A DNA stretch of 64,000 nucleotides. It comes from Pseudomonas sp. dw_358 (lineage in GTDB: Bacteria; Pseudomonadota; Gammaproteobacteria; Pseudomonadales; Pseudomonadaceae). Under the pieces are notes generated by a model that worked only from the letters and a program-made list of their open reading frames with translations, searched no databases and was not told the origin of the DNA. The stretch's first letter is position 1. Every line of letters starts with the position of its first letter. The translations under genes were made by a program, and so were the position numbers. Where the stretch lies: positions 56,393-120,392 of the forward strand of contig NZ_JAAVUX010000016.1 of assembly GCF_018449655.1 (NCBI RefSeq), in the 5' to 3' direction. Positions 43,904 through 53,937 of the stretch are shown in pieces.

Positions 43904-45688
43904 ATGGCAACTGTAATGAAGAAGGTCGATGCAGTGATCATCGGCTTTGGCTGGACCGGCGCGATCATGGCCAAGGAGCTCACCGAGGCGGGCCTCAACG
44001 TGGTGGCACTGGAGCGCGGTCCGATGCAGGACACCTACCCGGACGGCAACTACCCGCAGGTCATCGACGAGCTGACCTACAGCGTGCGTAAAAAGCTGTT
44101 CGTCGATGTGTCCAAGGAAACCGTGACCATCCGCCACAGTGTCAATGATGTGGCCCTGCCCAACCGGCAACTGGGCGCCTTCCTGCCCGGCAAGGGCGTG
44201 GGCGGTGCCGGCCTGCACTGGTCGGGCTGCCACTTCCGGGTCGACCCCATCGAGCTGCGCATGCGCAGCCACTATGAAGAGCGCTATGGCAAGAACTTCA
44301 TCCCCAAGGACATGACCATCCAGGACTTCGGCGTCAGCTATGAAGAGCTGGAACCCTATTTCGATTTCGCCGAAAAAGTCTTCGGCACCTCGGGTCAGGC
44401 CTGGACAGTGAAAGGTCAGCTGGTCGGCCAGGGCAAGGGCGGCAACCCCTACGCGCCGGATCGCTCCAATGCCTTCCCGCTGGTGTCGCAGAAGAACACC
44501 GTGTCGGCCCAGCTGTTCCAGAAGGCCGCGCTGGAAGTCGGCTACAAACCGTACAACCTGCCGTCGGCCAACACTTCGGGGCCCTACACCAACCCCTATG
44601 GGGCGCAGATGGGCCCGTGCAACTTTTGTGGATTCTGCAGCGGCTACGTCTGCTACATGTATTCCAAGGCCTCGCCCAACGTGAACATTCTGCCGGCGTT
44701 GCGCCAAGTGCCGAATTTCGAGCTGCGCGCCAACGCCCATGTGCTGCGGGTCAACCTGACCGGCGACAAGAAGCTGGCCACCGGGGTCACCTACGTCGAC
44801 GCCCAGGGCCGTGAAGTGGAGCAACCGGCCGATCTGGTGATTGTTGCTGCGTTCCAGTTCAACAACGTACGCCTGATGCTGCTGTCGGGCATCGGCCAGC
44901 CCTACGACCCGAAGACCGGTGAAGGGGTGATCGGCAAGAACTTCGCCTACCAGAACATGGCCACCATCAAGGCCTTCTTCGACAAGGACACCCACACCAA
45001 TAACTTTATCGGTGCGGGTGGCAACGGCGTCGCGCTCGACGACTTCAACGCCGACAACTTCGACCACGGCCCCCACGGTTTCGTCGGCGGCTCGCCGATG
45101 TGGGTCAACCAGGCAGGTTCGCGCCCCATCGCCGGCACCTCCAACCCACCGGGCACGCCGGCCTGGGGCAGCGCCTGGAAGAAGACCACCGCCGAGTACT
45201 ACACCCATCAGGTGTCCATGGACGCCCACGGCGCCCACCAGTCCTATCGCGGCAACTACCTGGACCTGGACCCCACCTACAAGGACGCCTGGGGCCAGCC
45301 CCTGCTGCGCATGACCTTCGACTGGCAAGAAAACGACATCAAGATGAACCAGTTCATGGTCGACAAGCTGAGCAAGGTCGCCCAGGCCATGAACCCCAAG
45401 TCCATCGCCCTGCTGGGCAAGAAGGTCAACGAACACTTCAACACCGCCAGCTACCAGACCACCCACCTCAACGGCGGCGTGATCATGGGCACCGATCCCA
45501 AGCGCAGCGCGCTCAACCGCTACCTGCAAAGCTGGGACGTGCACAACGTATTCGTCCCTGGCGCCTCGGCGTTCCCGCAAGGACTGGGCTACAACCCCAC
45601 CGGCATGGTGGCGGCACTGACGTACTGGTCGGCGCGGGCGATCCGCGAGCAGTACCTGAAAAACCCCGGCCCGCTGGTTCAGGCTTAA
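43904..45688 (+). CDS. GMC-type flavin dehydrogenase, catalytic subunit (gluconate 2-dehydrogenase-like)
   Basis: Membrane-associated periplasmic sugar/sugar-acid dehydrogenase subunit of 594 residues. The FAD motif VIIGFGWTGAIMAKEL is N-terminal, without its own signal peptide, consistent with export through the partner's Tat signal. A cysteine cluster C239, C242, C245, C250 (CNFCGFCSGYVC) resembles the Fe-S cysteine region of FAD-glucose dehydrogenase catalytic subunits. The C-terminal GASAFPQGLGYNPTG carries the FAD/active-site end. The likely substrate is gluconate, but 2-ketogluconate or other polyols are possible. Confidence 0.9.
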   Translation: MATVMKKVDAVIIGFGWTGAIMAKELTEAGLNVVALERGPMQDTYPDGNYPQVIDELTYSVRKKLFVDVSKETVTIRHSVNDVALPNRQLGAFLPGKGVGGAGLHWSGCHFRVDPIELRMRSHYEERYGKNFIPKDMTIQDFGVSYEELEPYFDFAEKVFGTSGQAWTVKGQLVGQGKGGNPYAPDRSNAFPLVSQKNTVSAQLFQKAALEVGYKPYNLPSANTSGPYTNPYGAQMGPCNFCGFCSGYVCYMYSKASPNVNILPALRQVPNFELRANAHVLRVNLTGDKKLATGVTYVDAQGREVEQPADLVIVAAFQFNNVRLMLLSGIGQPYDPKTGEGVIGKNFAYQNMATIKAFFDKDTHTNNFIGAGGNGVALDDFNADNFDHGPHGFVGGSPMWVNQAGSRPIAGTSNPPGTPAWGSAWKKTTAEYYTHQVSMDAHGAHQSYRGNYLDLDPTYKDAWGQPLLRMTFDWQENDIKMNQFMVDKLSKVAQAMNPKSIALLGKKVNEHFNTASYQTTHLNGGVIMGTDPKRSALNRYLQSWDVHNVFVPGASAFPQGLGYNPTGMVAALTYWSARAIREQYLKNPGPLVQA

Positions 45689-45700
45689 GGAGCGCTGACG

Positions 45701-47005
45701 ATGAACAACCTATTTGTCGCCGCACTTGCGCTGTCCTTCACGCTGCCGGTGCTGGCCGCCGAAAACACCGACCCGCTGGTCAAGCAAGGTGAATATCTGG
45801 CCCGTGCCGGTGACTGCGTGGCTTGCCACACCAGCAAGGGCGGCAAGCCGTTCGCCGGTGGCCTGGGCATGCAGACGCCCATCGGCGTGGTCTACTCCAC
45901 CAACATCACCCCGGACAAGACCGGAATTGCCGACTACAGCTACGCCGACTTCGACCAGGCCGTGCGCCACGGTGTGCGCAAGGGCGGCGAGAGCCTCTAC
46001 CCGGCCATGCCCTACCCCTCCTATGCCACGGTCAGCGACACCGACATGCAGGCGCTTTACGCCTACTTCATGCACGGCGTCGAGCCAGTGGCCCAGGAGA
46101 ACAAGGCCACCGACATTCCCTGGCCGCTGAACATGCGTTGGCCGCTGGCCGCCTGGCGAGCGATGTTCGCACCCAAGGTCCTGGCCTATCAGGCCCCGGC
46201 CCAGCAGGACCCGGTGGTCAGCCGTGGCGCGTACCTGGTGGAAGGCCTGGGCCACTGTGGCGCCTGCCACACGCCACGGGCGATCACCCTGCAGGAAAAA
46301 GCCATGAACCCGGCCGACGGTGCCGCCTTCCTCTCCGGCAGCGCGCCACTGGAAGGCTGGATCGCCAAGAACCTGCGGGGCGATCACCAGGACGGTCTGG
46401 GCAGTTGGAATGAAGACCAGCTGGTGCAGTTTCTCAAGACTGGCCGCAGCGACCGCAGCGCGGTGTTCGGCGGCATGAGCGACGTGGTCAACCACAGCAT
46501 GCAGTACATGAGCGACGCCGACCTGACTGCCATCGCCCGCTACCTCAAGACCCTGCCGGCGACCCGCAGCGACGACGCCCCGCAAGTGGCCGACGCGACC
46601 GTGGCCAAGGCGCTGTTCAAGGGCGATGACAGCAAGCGCGGCGCTTCGGTGTACATCGACAACTGCGCCGCCTGCCATCGCACCGACGGCCAGGGCTACA
46701 CCCGGGTGTTCCCGGCGTTGGCCGGCAACCCCGTGCTGCAAGGCAAGGACGGCACCTCGGCGATCCACATCGTGCTCGATGGCAACACCCTGGCCGGGAC
46801 CCACACCGCACCCTCGAGCTTCACCATGCCGGCGTTCGCCTGGCGCCTCTCGGACCAGCAAGTGGCCGACGTGGTGACCTTCATCCGCGACAGCTGGGGC
46901 AATCAGGGGCCGGCAGTTTCGGCGCAGCAGGTGGCGAATCTGCGCACCACCAAGGTGAGCACATCGGGGGATGATCTGGGGCAGGTGACGGAGCATAACC
47001 GCTAG
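45701..47005 (+). CDS. Triheme cytochrome c subunit of the flavin dehydrogenase
   Basis: Electron-transfer subunit of 434 residues. The signal peptide is NNLFVAALALSFTLPVLA. Three c-type heme sites are seen: CVACH (C39-H43), CGACH and CAACH. The axial methionines are in the usual YPAMPYPSY-type and FTMPAF-type loops. It takes electrons from the flavin subunit and hands them to ubiquinone or to the respiratory chain. It lies twelve bases after the catalytic gene, completing a three-gene complex. Confidence 0.93.
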   Translation: MNNLFVAALALSFTLPVLAAENTDPLVKQGEYLARAGDCVACHTSKGGKPFAGGLGMQTPIGVVYSTNITPDKTGIADYSYADFDQAVRHGVRKGGESLYPAMPYPSYATVSDTDMQALYAYFMHGVEPVAQENKATDIPWPLNMRWPLAAWRAMFAPKVLAYQAPAQQDPVVSRGAYLVEGLGHCGACHTPRAITLQEKAMNPADGAAFLSGSAPLEGWIAKNLRGDHQDGLGSWNEDQLVQFLKTGRSDRSAVFGGMSDVVNHSMQYMSDADLTAIARYLKTLPATRSDDAPQVADATVAKALFKGDDSKRGASVYIDNCAACHRTDGQGYTRVFPALAGNPVLQGKDGTSAIHIVLDGNTLAGTHTAPSSFTMPAFAWRLSDQQVADVVTFIRDSWGNQGPAVSAQQVANLRTTKVSTSGDDLGQVTEHNR

Positions 47006-47052
47006 AGCAGGGACTTGCCCACGCAGGGTTGAACCGCACATCAGGTTCACCC

Positions 47053-47097
47053 TGCGGGAGCAGGCCGACCGCCGTGGCAGTTGCCCGCGATGAGCCC
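47053..47097. repeat. REP-like element split by fifteen bases
   Basis: TGCGGGAGCAGGC and TTGCCCGCGATGAGCCC are the two halves of a Pseudomonas REP in the reverse sense, separated by fifteen bases at 47066-47080 that the ordinary element lacks. It lies between the convergent cytochrome and polB genes. Confidence 0.4.
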
Positions 47098-47108
47098 TGC
47101 ACAGGGCT
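47093..47108. terminator. Small hairpin at the polB stop
   Basis: AGCCCT-GCAC-AGGGCT overlaps the last bases of the polB stop codon. It is short and lacks a T-run, so it is only a possible terminator for the cytochrome operon. Confidence 0.3.
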
Positions 47109-49452
47109 AAAACAACCCCATCTGTCCCCCGATCAACGTCCCGAAATCATCCTGTACAAACGGCAGTATCGCGTCCGCAATGGGCTGCAACTGCTTGCCG
47201 ATGTAGTGATCGTAATCAATCCCGGCCTGTCGATTCTCCAGCGGCTGCGGCCCTGCCACGGTCATCAGGTAGCTGATCCATCCACCACTCTGATACTGCC
47301 GCGGCCGCCCCTGGCGGTCGTTGTATTCGTCGGCCAGCCGCGCGGCGCGCACGTGGGGCGGGACGTTGCGTTCGTAGTCGTCCAGGCGCCGGCGCAGGCG
47401 TTTGCGGTACACCAGTGCGCCGTCCAGCTCGCCGGCCAGGGTCGCGCGCACGGTCTCGCGCACGTAATCCTGATAGGGTTGGCGACGAAAGATCCGTCCG
47501 TACAGCTCTTGCTGGAACCGGCGGGCCAGCGGTGACCAATCCGAGCGTACGCTCTCCAGGCCTTTGTAGACCATCTCGTCGCTGCCGTCGGCCTGTTGCA
47601 CCAATCCGGCATAGCGCTTCTTGCTGCCTTCTTCGGCGCCACGGATAGTGGGCATCAGAAAGCGTTTGAAATGGGTCTCGTACTGCAACTCCAGGGCGCT
47701 GACCAGCCCGTACTCGTCTTGCAGATGGGCCGTCCACCATTGGTTGATGTGGGCCACCAGTGCCAGGCCGATGCTCTGCGCTTCGATCTGCCCGTGGGCC
47801 CGCCCCAGCCAGACAAAGGTCGAGTCGGTGTCGCCGTAGATCACCTGGAAGCCCCGGGCCTCGATCAGAGCCCGGGTGCGGGCCATGATTTCGTGGCCTC
47901 GCAAGGTGATGGACGACGCCAGCCGCGTGTCGAAAAAGCGGCAGCCGCTGGAACCCAGCACCCCATAGAACGCATTCATGATGATCTTCAGCGCCTGGGA
48001 CAACGGCTTGTTGCCGGTGCGCTTGGCCGTCTCGCGACCCTCCCAGACATCCTCGACGATGCCCGGCAGGCAATGGCGCGCGCGGGAAAAACGCGCCCCG
48101 CGAAAGCCCGCCACCGAGTGCTGGTCATCAGGTTCGCGCAAGCCTTCCACCAACCCCACCGGGTCGATCAGGAAGCTGCGGATGATCGACGGGTACAAGC
48201 TTTTATAGTCCAGCACCAGCACGGACTCATACAGGCCGGGCACAGACGCCATGACAAAGCCGCCAGGGCTGGCCTGCGGCGGGCGCTCGCCGAGATTGGG
48301 CGCGACGAAGCCCTGGCGGTGCATCAACGGCAGGTAACGGTGGGTAAACGCCGCCACCGAGCCGCCGCTGCGGTCGGCGGCAAGCCCCGTCACGGTGGCC
48401 CGCTCCAGCAAAAAGGTCAGCAGCTCGGTCTTGGCGAAGATCGCCGTGACCAGCTCGCAGTCCTTGAGGTTGTAACGCGCCAGCGCCGGCTTGTCCTCGG
48501 CGAACATGCGGTTGATGGAGGCCATGCGCTGGTACGGATCGTCGATGTCCTTGCCTTCGCCCAGCAGGGTCTGGGCGACGTTCTCCAGGCTGAACGAGGG
48601 AAAACTCCAGGTCGCCGAGCGCAAGGCTTCGATACCGTCGATGATCAAGCGTCCCGCCGCGCCGGCAAAGTAGTGCTTGCCCTTGGCGGCGGTCTCGCGC
48701 CACTCCATCGTTGCCCCACCACGCCCCAGACGCAACGGCACGCCCAGGCGCAGGGCGTGCTCGTGGAGCACCCGCAGGTCGAATTGCACCACGTTCCAGC
48801 CGATGATCGCGTCCGGGTCAAAGCGCGCCAGCCACTCATTGAGCCGTTCGAGCAACTGCCCACGGCCCTCGCAGTAATCGAGCTTGAAATCCACTGTCGC
48901 TGCAGGATTGTTCGGCGGCCCAAGCATGTACACCTGGCGCTCGCCGCAGCCGTGCAGGCCGATGCAATAGAGCTCGCCGCGTTCGGTGGTCTCGATGTCC
49001 AGGGAGACCAGCCTCAAGCTGGGCCGATAGTCTGGCGCGGGCTTGAGCTGAGCGCTGTGATCAGGCCCGGCGAAGGCCACGGGCGCGGTGATGAAGCGCT
49101 CCATCATGTAGCGCTCGGGCGGGCGAATGTCCGCCTCGTAGACGTCCACCCCGGCCTGCTTCAAGCGGGTGTGGAGGCTCATCAACTGGCGATGCTGCGG
49201 GCAGTACAGCCCCAGCACCGGGCGATGGCGGAAATCCTGCAATTGCAGCGGGCGCAGCTCCACATCGCGCTCGCCCCGAAGCACGGCTTCGGCCTGGGCA
49301 CGCTGGCTGGCGGGGATGAACGCCACCGAAGTCTGGGCCGGAACGCGCAACTGCCGCGGCCCGGCATCGGTGGCCAGCCAGAACACCAGCTCGGTGCCCG
49401 ACGGCGTGTCGTGCCAGTCACGGGTCAGGACGAAGCCTTGGGATAACGCCAC
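47107..49452 (-). CDS. polB: DNA polymerase II
   Basis: Family B polymerase of 781 residues, about the length of E. coli Pol II. The 3'-5' exonuclease ExoI motif is SLDIETTERG. The polymerase motifs are DYKSLYPSIIR (motif A) and VIYGDTDSTFVWLG (motif C), with KIIMNAFYGVLG between (motif B). It replicates past damaged or stalled templates and is SOS-regulated in E. coli; no clear LexA box (CTGT-N8-ACAG) was seen in the 134 bases upstream. The start is a GTG with AGG eight bases before it. Confidence 0.94.
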   Translation of the reverse strand: MALSQGFVLTRDWHDTPSGTELVFWLATDAGPRQLRVPAQTSVAFIPASQRAQAEAVLRGERDVELRPLQLQDFRHRPVLGLYCPQHRQLMSLHTRLKQAGVDVYEADIRPPERYMMERFITAPVAFAGPDHSAQLKPAPDYRPSLRLVSLDIETTERGELYCIGLHGCGERQVYMLGPPNNPAATVDFKLDYCEGRGQLLERLNEWLARFDPDAIIGWNVVQFDLRVLHEHALRLGVPLRLGRGGATMEWRETAAKGKHYFAGAAGRLIIDGIEALRSATWSFPSFSLENVAQTLLGEGKDIDDPYQRMASINRMFAEDKPALARYNLKDCELVTAIFAKTELLTFLLERATVTGLAADRSGGSVAAFTHRYLPLMHRQGFVAPNLGERPPQASPGGFVMASVPGLYESVLVLDYKSLYPSIIRSFLIDPVGLVEGLREPDDQHSVAGFRGARFSRARHCLPGIVEDVWEGRETAKRTGNKPLSQALKIIMNAFYGVLGSSGCRFFDTRLASSITLRGHEIMARTRALIEARGFQVIYGDTDSTFVWLGRAHGQIEAQSIGLALVAHINQWWTAHLQDEYGLVSALELQYETHFKRFLMPTIRGAEEGSKKRYAGLVQQADGSDEMVYKGLESVRSDWSPLARRFQQELYGRIFRRQPYQDYVRETVRATLAGELDGALVYRKRLRRRLDDYERNVPPHVRAARLADEYNDRQGRPRQYQSGGWISYLMTVAGPQPLENRQAGIDYDHYIGKQLQPIADAILPFVQDDFGTLIGGQMGLF

Positions 49453-49586
49453 GCAGGCTACCTGAAAAGAAATGAAGGGCGGATTCTACAGGGCTGCCCA
49501 GCCTTGCACAGCACGGCACGACGGGAACCTTGCCGGCGTTGACGGGTCGCACTCAGAGACCCGCCCCCCGTCCAAGGAACCGCCCC

Positions 49587-50666
<1,080 letters not shown>

Positions 50667-50679
50667 GTCTGCGCGCGAT

Positions 50680-51561
50680 TCAGGAGTGCCATGCCTGCAC
50701 CACGACCTCCATGGCCTGGGCAATGACCTCCTCCCGGGCCTTGGCCTCCCGTTCTGGCTGCGTGGTGTAGATCGCCACGACCCAGGGCGCCTGTCCCGGC
50801 GGCATCACCACGGCAATGTCGCCGGCGGCGGCATAGTCGCCCGTGCCGGTCTTGTCGCCCACCTGCCAACCGGTGGGGACCCCGGCACGGATCCGCCGGT
50901 TCCCGGTGGTGTTGCCCACCAGCCATTGCAGCAGCTGCGCCCGTTGCATGGACGGCAGGCCGTCGCCCAGGGTCAGGCGTTGCAGCAGCCGGGCCATGGC
51001 GGCCGGGGTGCTGGTGTCGCGCAAGTCGCCAGGGATGGCACTGTTGAGGCCGGTCTCGATGCGGTCCAGGCGAAACGTGCTGTCGCCCTGGGCACGGGCA
51101 AATCGAGTCAGGCCCTGCGGGCCGCCCACTTGGCGCAGCAAGAGGTTGCTGGCGCTGTTGTCGCTGTACTGAATCGCCGCCGCGCACAACTCGGCCCAGG
51201 TCATGCCTGCGCCCACATGATGTTGGGTGATAGGCGAGTAGTTGACCATGTCCGCTGCGGCGTACGGTACGCGGCGGCCGAGCAGGTCCTTGTCGTCGAT
51301 GCTTTGCTGCAGGATCGCGCCACCGAGAGCAGCCTTGAACGTGCTGCAAAAGGCAAAGCGCTCGTGCTCGCGATAGCCCAGCGTCGCGCCGCTGGCGGTG
51401 TCGAGGGCGAACACGCCAAGGCGTCCTTGCAACTGGTGTTCCAGTGCAGCAAAGGCGACGCGGGGGTGAGTGGAGGTGGCCAGGGACAACCGTGGGCTCA
51501 GGAACAGCGGCGCAGCAACAGCGGCCAGCAGAAATCTACGGCGATGCAGTACAGCAGGCAT
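50680..51561 (-). CDS. Class A beta-lactamase
   Basis: Serine beta-lactamase of 293 residues with the full active-site set: S-x-x-K in CSTFK, SDN in QYSDNSASN, the omega-loop Glu in RIETGLNSAIPGD and KTG in GDKTGTGDYA. The N-terminus RRRFLLAAVAAPLFLSP looks like a Tat export signal. A cysteine precedes the catalytic serine (Ambler 69), as in Burkholderia Pen enzymes and KPC-like carbapenemases, but the Ambler-238 cysteine of the latter is absent. GGAGA precedes the ATG. No AmpR-type regulator is beside it, so it may be constitutively or weakly expressed. Confidence 0.93.
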   Translation of the reverse strand: MPAVLHRRRFLLAAVAAPLFLSPRLSLATSTHPRVAFAALEHQLQGRLGVFALDTASGATLGYREHERFAFCSTFKAALGGAILQQSIDDKDLLGRRVPYAAADMVNYSPITQHHVGAGMTWAELCAAAIQYSDNSASNLLLRQVGGPQGLTRFARAQGDSTFRLDRIETGLNSAIPGDLRDTSTPAAMARLLQRLTLGDGLPSMQRAQLLQWLVGNTTGNRRIRAGVPTGWQVGDKTGTGDYAAAGDIAVVMPPGQAPWVVAIYTTQPEREAKAREEVIAQAMEVVVQAWHS

Positions 51562-51615
51562 TGGCAGGTTCTCCCAGAGGCGGCATCGATGGTGACGAGC
51601 CGCAAAAAGCCGCCA

Positions 51616-52374
51616 CTATAACCAACGTGCCACAATCTCTGCATACACCCCATTGTCCTCAATCGCCTTGAGCGCCACGCGCAAGCGCTCCACTGTGTCG
51701 GCCGAGGTGTTCACGCTGCAGGCCAGGTACAAGCCGTCCTTGAGGCTCAACTCGTCCAGCGCCAGTGACGGCACCAGCATGACACTGGGATCGGCGCCGC
51801 TGCTGCGGGCCAGGTAGTGGGCGTTCATCTCGTTGGAGACCCAGAGGTCGACGTGACCCAGCTTGAGCTTTTCGTAGTTGGACTCGTATTTGTTGCTCGA
51901 TTGCAGGTTCTGGCCGACCACGAAGCCCTTGGCAATCAGGTATTGCTCGGACACGTCGTCCTTGACCGTACCGATCTGGTAGTGCCGGGCATCGTCGAGG
52001 GTTTTCAGCTGAATCGGGTGGGAGGCCACTGAATACAGAAACAGGCGACTGGGGGCAATGCTGCCGACCCACTGGAACAGGCTTTCCCGCTCCGGGGTGC
52101 GGGCGATGGAGTAGATGAGCACGTCCACGCCGTGCAGGCCGATGTCATAGGCGCGGGCCCATGGCATGGACCTGATGTTGCCTTGCAGGTCGGCCTGGCG
52201 CAGCACGGCTTCGACCACTTCAGTGCTCATGCCGGTGACCTTGCCGTTGCGCACCATGTTGTAGGGCGGCAGTTCCTCGGTGACCACAGTGAGCGGCTCG
52301 GCGGCCTGCAGCGCGAACGCCCAGCTCAGGAGCCACAGCAGTGCCGCCGACGCACATCCTTTTGACCACGCCAT
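51616..52374 (-). CDS. Periplasmic solute-binding protein, family 3-like
   Basis: Exported binding-domain protein of 252 residues. The signal is AALLWLLSWAFALQAAEP, then the family 3 fold (LTVVTEELPPYNMVRNGKVTG, a GMSTEVVEAVLRQADL helix and the late SLALDELSLKDGLYLACSV). No transporter genes are adjacent, so it may be an orphan sensor or binding protein. It resembles the many solo family 3 proteins of Pseudomonas. The ligand is unknown. Confidence 0.82.
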   Translation of the reverse strand: MAWSKGCASAALLWLLSWAFALQAAEPLTVVTEELPPYNMVRNGKVTGMSTEVVEAVLRQADLQGNIRSMPWARAYDIGLHGVDVLIYSIARTPERESLFQWVGSIAPSRLFLYSVASHPIQLKTLDDARHYQIGTVKDDVSEQYLIAKGFVVGQNLQSSNKYESNYEKLKLGHVDLWVSNEMNAHYLARSSGADPSVMLVPSLALDELSLKDGLYLACSVNTSADTVERLRVALKAIEDNGVYAEIVARWL

Positions 52375-52438
52375 CTACACACCCCTTGGACTCGATAACC
52401 TTCAGGCCGTTATCGGCTCCGATGGCGTTGAGCTTAGG

Positions 52439-53632
52439 TCAATCTGCACGACGCAGCGTCAGCACCAGCGGCAAGGCCAGGGCGGCGCAGGCCAGCATGG
52501 TCAGCGTCATCCCCGCCACCCCCCAATGCCCGAACGCCAGACTGACCACAAGGCTGGACAGCGCGCCAGCGGCCATTTGCAACGAGGTCAGCAGGCCGCC
52601 GGTAATGCCCGCCAGATTCGGCAGCGGGTCAAGGGCGCCATGGGCTGCGCAAGGCGCGATCATGCCGAAGGCCGCCGTGGCCAGCACCATCAGCGGCATC
52701 AGGCGCAGCACGCTGACCTCGCCGACCCAGGCCAGGGCGGTGGCCGCCGCCGTGGCCAGCAGCGCCACGACGCAGGCCACCTGCATCAAACGGCCCATGG
52801 CAATCCCGCGCCTGGCCAGCCAGCCGCTGAGGGTGGCGCCGCCGACAATCCCCGCCCCGGTGCAGGCGAACAACAGGGTATAGAGGGCCGAGCTGACCTG
52901 CAGCTGGCCGATCAGGACCATGGGCGACCCGGCCACATAGGCAAACATCCAGCCGAACGCCAGGGCATTGAGCAGGACGTGGGCCAGGGTCGGCCAGTGG
53001 CGAAAGACCTGGCCATACCCTTGCAGCACGCCGCCGGTTGCTGCGACCTTGGCCGGCGTCGGACGCTGGGCGGTCTCGCTCAGCGCCAGCCAGGTCATGA
53101 CCCACAACACCAGGCCGCACAGCGCCGTGGCGCCGTAGATTCCCCGCCAGCCAAGCACCCCCAGCAAGGCGGCGCCCATGGCCGGTGCGATGATGGGCGC
53201 GACATTGGCCACCACCGTGATCACCGCCAGCCGTTGATGCACTCGCGTCCCTTCAAAGGCATCGCGGACCATGGCCATGGCCAGGGTCATCCCGGCCCCG
53301 GCGCCCAGCCCTTGCAACAGGCGTGCGGACAGCAGCAGCGTCATGCTCGGCGCCAGCGCCGCGCACAGGCCGCCGACGGTGAACAGGACCAGGCCCAGCA
53401 GCAGCAGCGGCCGCCGCCCGTGACGATCCGACAACGGTCCGTACACGAATGGGCTCAAGGCAAAGCCAGCCATGAACAGGCTCAGGGTCAACCCAGCCAG
53501 GCTCGAATCGGCGTGCAGATCGGCCCCGATGCGCGTCAGGGCCGGCAGCGCCATATCGGTGGACAGCGGCGGCAAGGCCGCGAGGGCACCGAGGTAGATG
53601 GCAAAGACAGCGCCGGTCAGGGGCATTTTCAT
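52439..53632 (-). CDS. Bcr/CflA family MFS drug-efflux transporter
   Basis: Twelve-segment MFS transporter of 397 residues. The early YLGALAALPPLSTDMALPALTRI and the motif A loop GPLSDRHGRRPLLLLG are characteristic of the Bcr/CflA branch, which exports bicyclomycin, chloramphenicol, sulfonamides and cysteine-like compounds. It is divergent from a LysR gene over 305 bases, and that regulator may control it. Confidence 0.9.
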   Translation of the reverse strand: MKMPLTGAVFAIYLGALAALPPLSTDMALPALTRIGADLHADSSLAGLTLSLFMAGFALSPFVYGPLSDRHGRRPLLLLGLVLFTVGGLCAALAPSMTLLLSARLLQGLGAGAGMTLAMAMVRDAFEGTRVHQRLAVITVVANVAPIIAPAMGAALLGVLGWRGIYGATALCGLVLWVMTWLALSETAQRPTPAKVAATGGVLQGYGQVFRHWPTLAHVLLNALAFGWMFAYVAGSPMVLIGQLQVSSALYTLLFACTGAGIVGGATLSGWLARRGIAMGRLMQVACVVALLATAAATALAWVGEVSVLRLMPLMVLATAAFGMIAPCAAHGALDPLPNLAGITGGLLTSLQMAAGALSSLVVSLAFGHWGVAGMTLTMLACAALALPLVLTLRRAD

Positions 53633-53937
53633 CGAAGAATCTTGTGCTCGGGAGGTGGCGGCGATGGTAAGGGGATGGCTGCACAGACCGCAACCGAGGA
53701 CCCGGGTCTGCTGGCATATTTCATTGAGTCAGTGCCGTCGCGGGCACGTCCTGCCCCCCAGGACCGGGCGATCCAGCGCCGATCATGGGCCAGCAACGCA
53801 ATGCGCATATGCTTTTTTCATCTAAATAAATTGCACATCCTTCGTTGACGCAATAAGCACATTATTCAACACTCACTTCCCGTGGAACGCGCCATTCCTC
53901 CGACCGATTTTTTTTTGCATGCCGGGAAAGCATTGAC
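53633..53937. promoter_or_regulatory. Divergent region between Bcr/CflA pump and LysR gene
   Basis: 305 bases without a gene. It holds a palindrome GCATATGC (53805-53812), the dyad AATAA-GCACA-TTATT (53852-53866) that fits the T-N11-A pattern of LysR sites, and a nine-T run (53908-53916). A TTGACG at 53845-53850 could be a -35 box for the LysR gene. Confidence 0.45.

Noticed and set aside
43565..45580. Minus-strand frame of about 670 codons opposite the flavin dehydrogenase genes
   Set aside because: Antisense to two recognised genes, with no domain signatures.
47596..49446. Plus-strand frame of about 615 codons opposite polB
   Set aside because: Antisense to polymerase and exonuclease motifs; shadow-frame composition.
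49453..49586. LexA box before polB
   Set aside because: No CTGT-N8-ACAG match was seen in the 134 bases upstream of the polB GTG.
52280..53848. Plus-strand frame of about 520 codons opposite the Bcr/CflA pump
   Set aside because: Very rich in Gln, His, Gly and Arg, antisense to a clear transporter.
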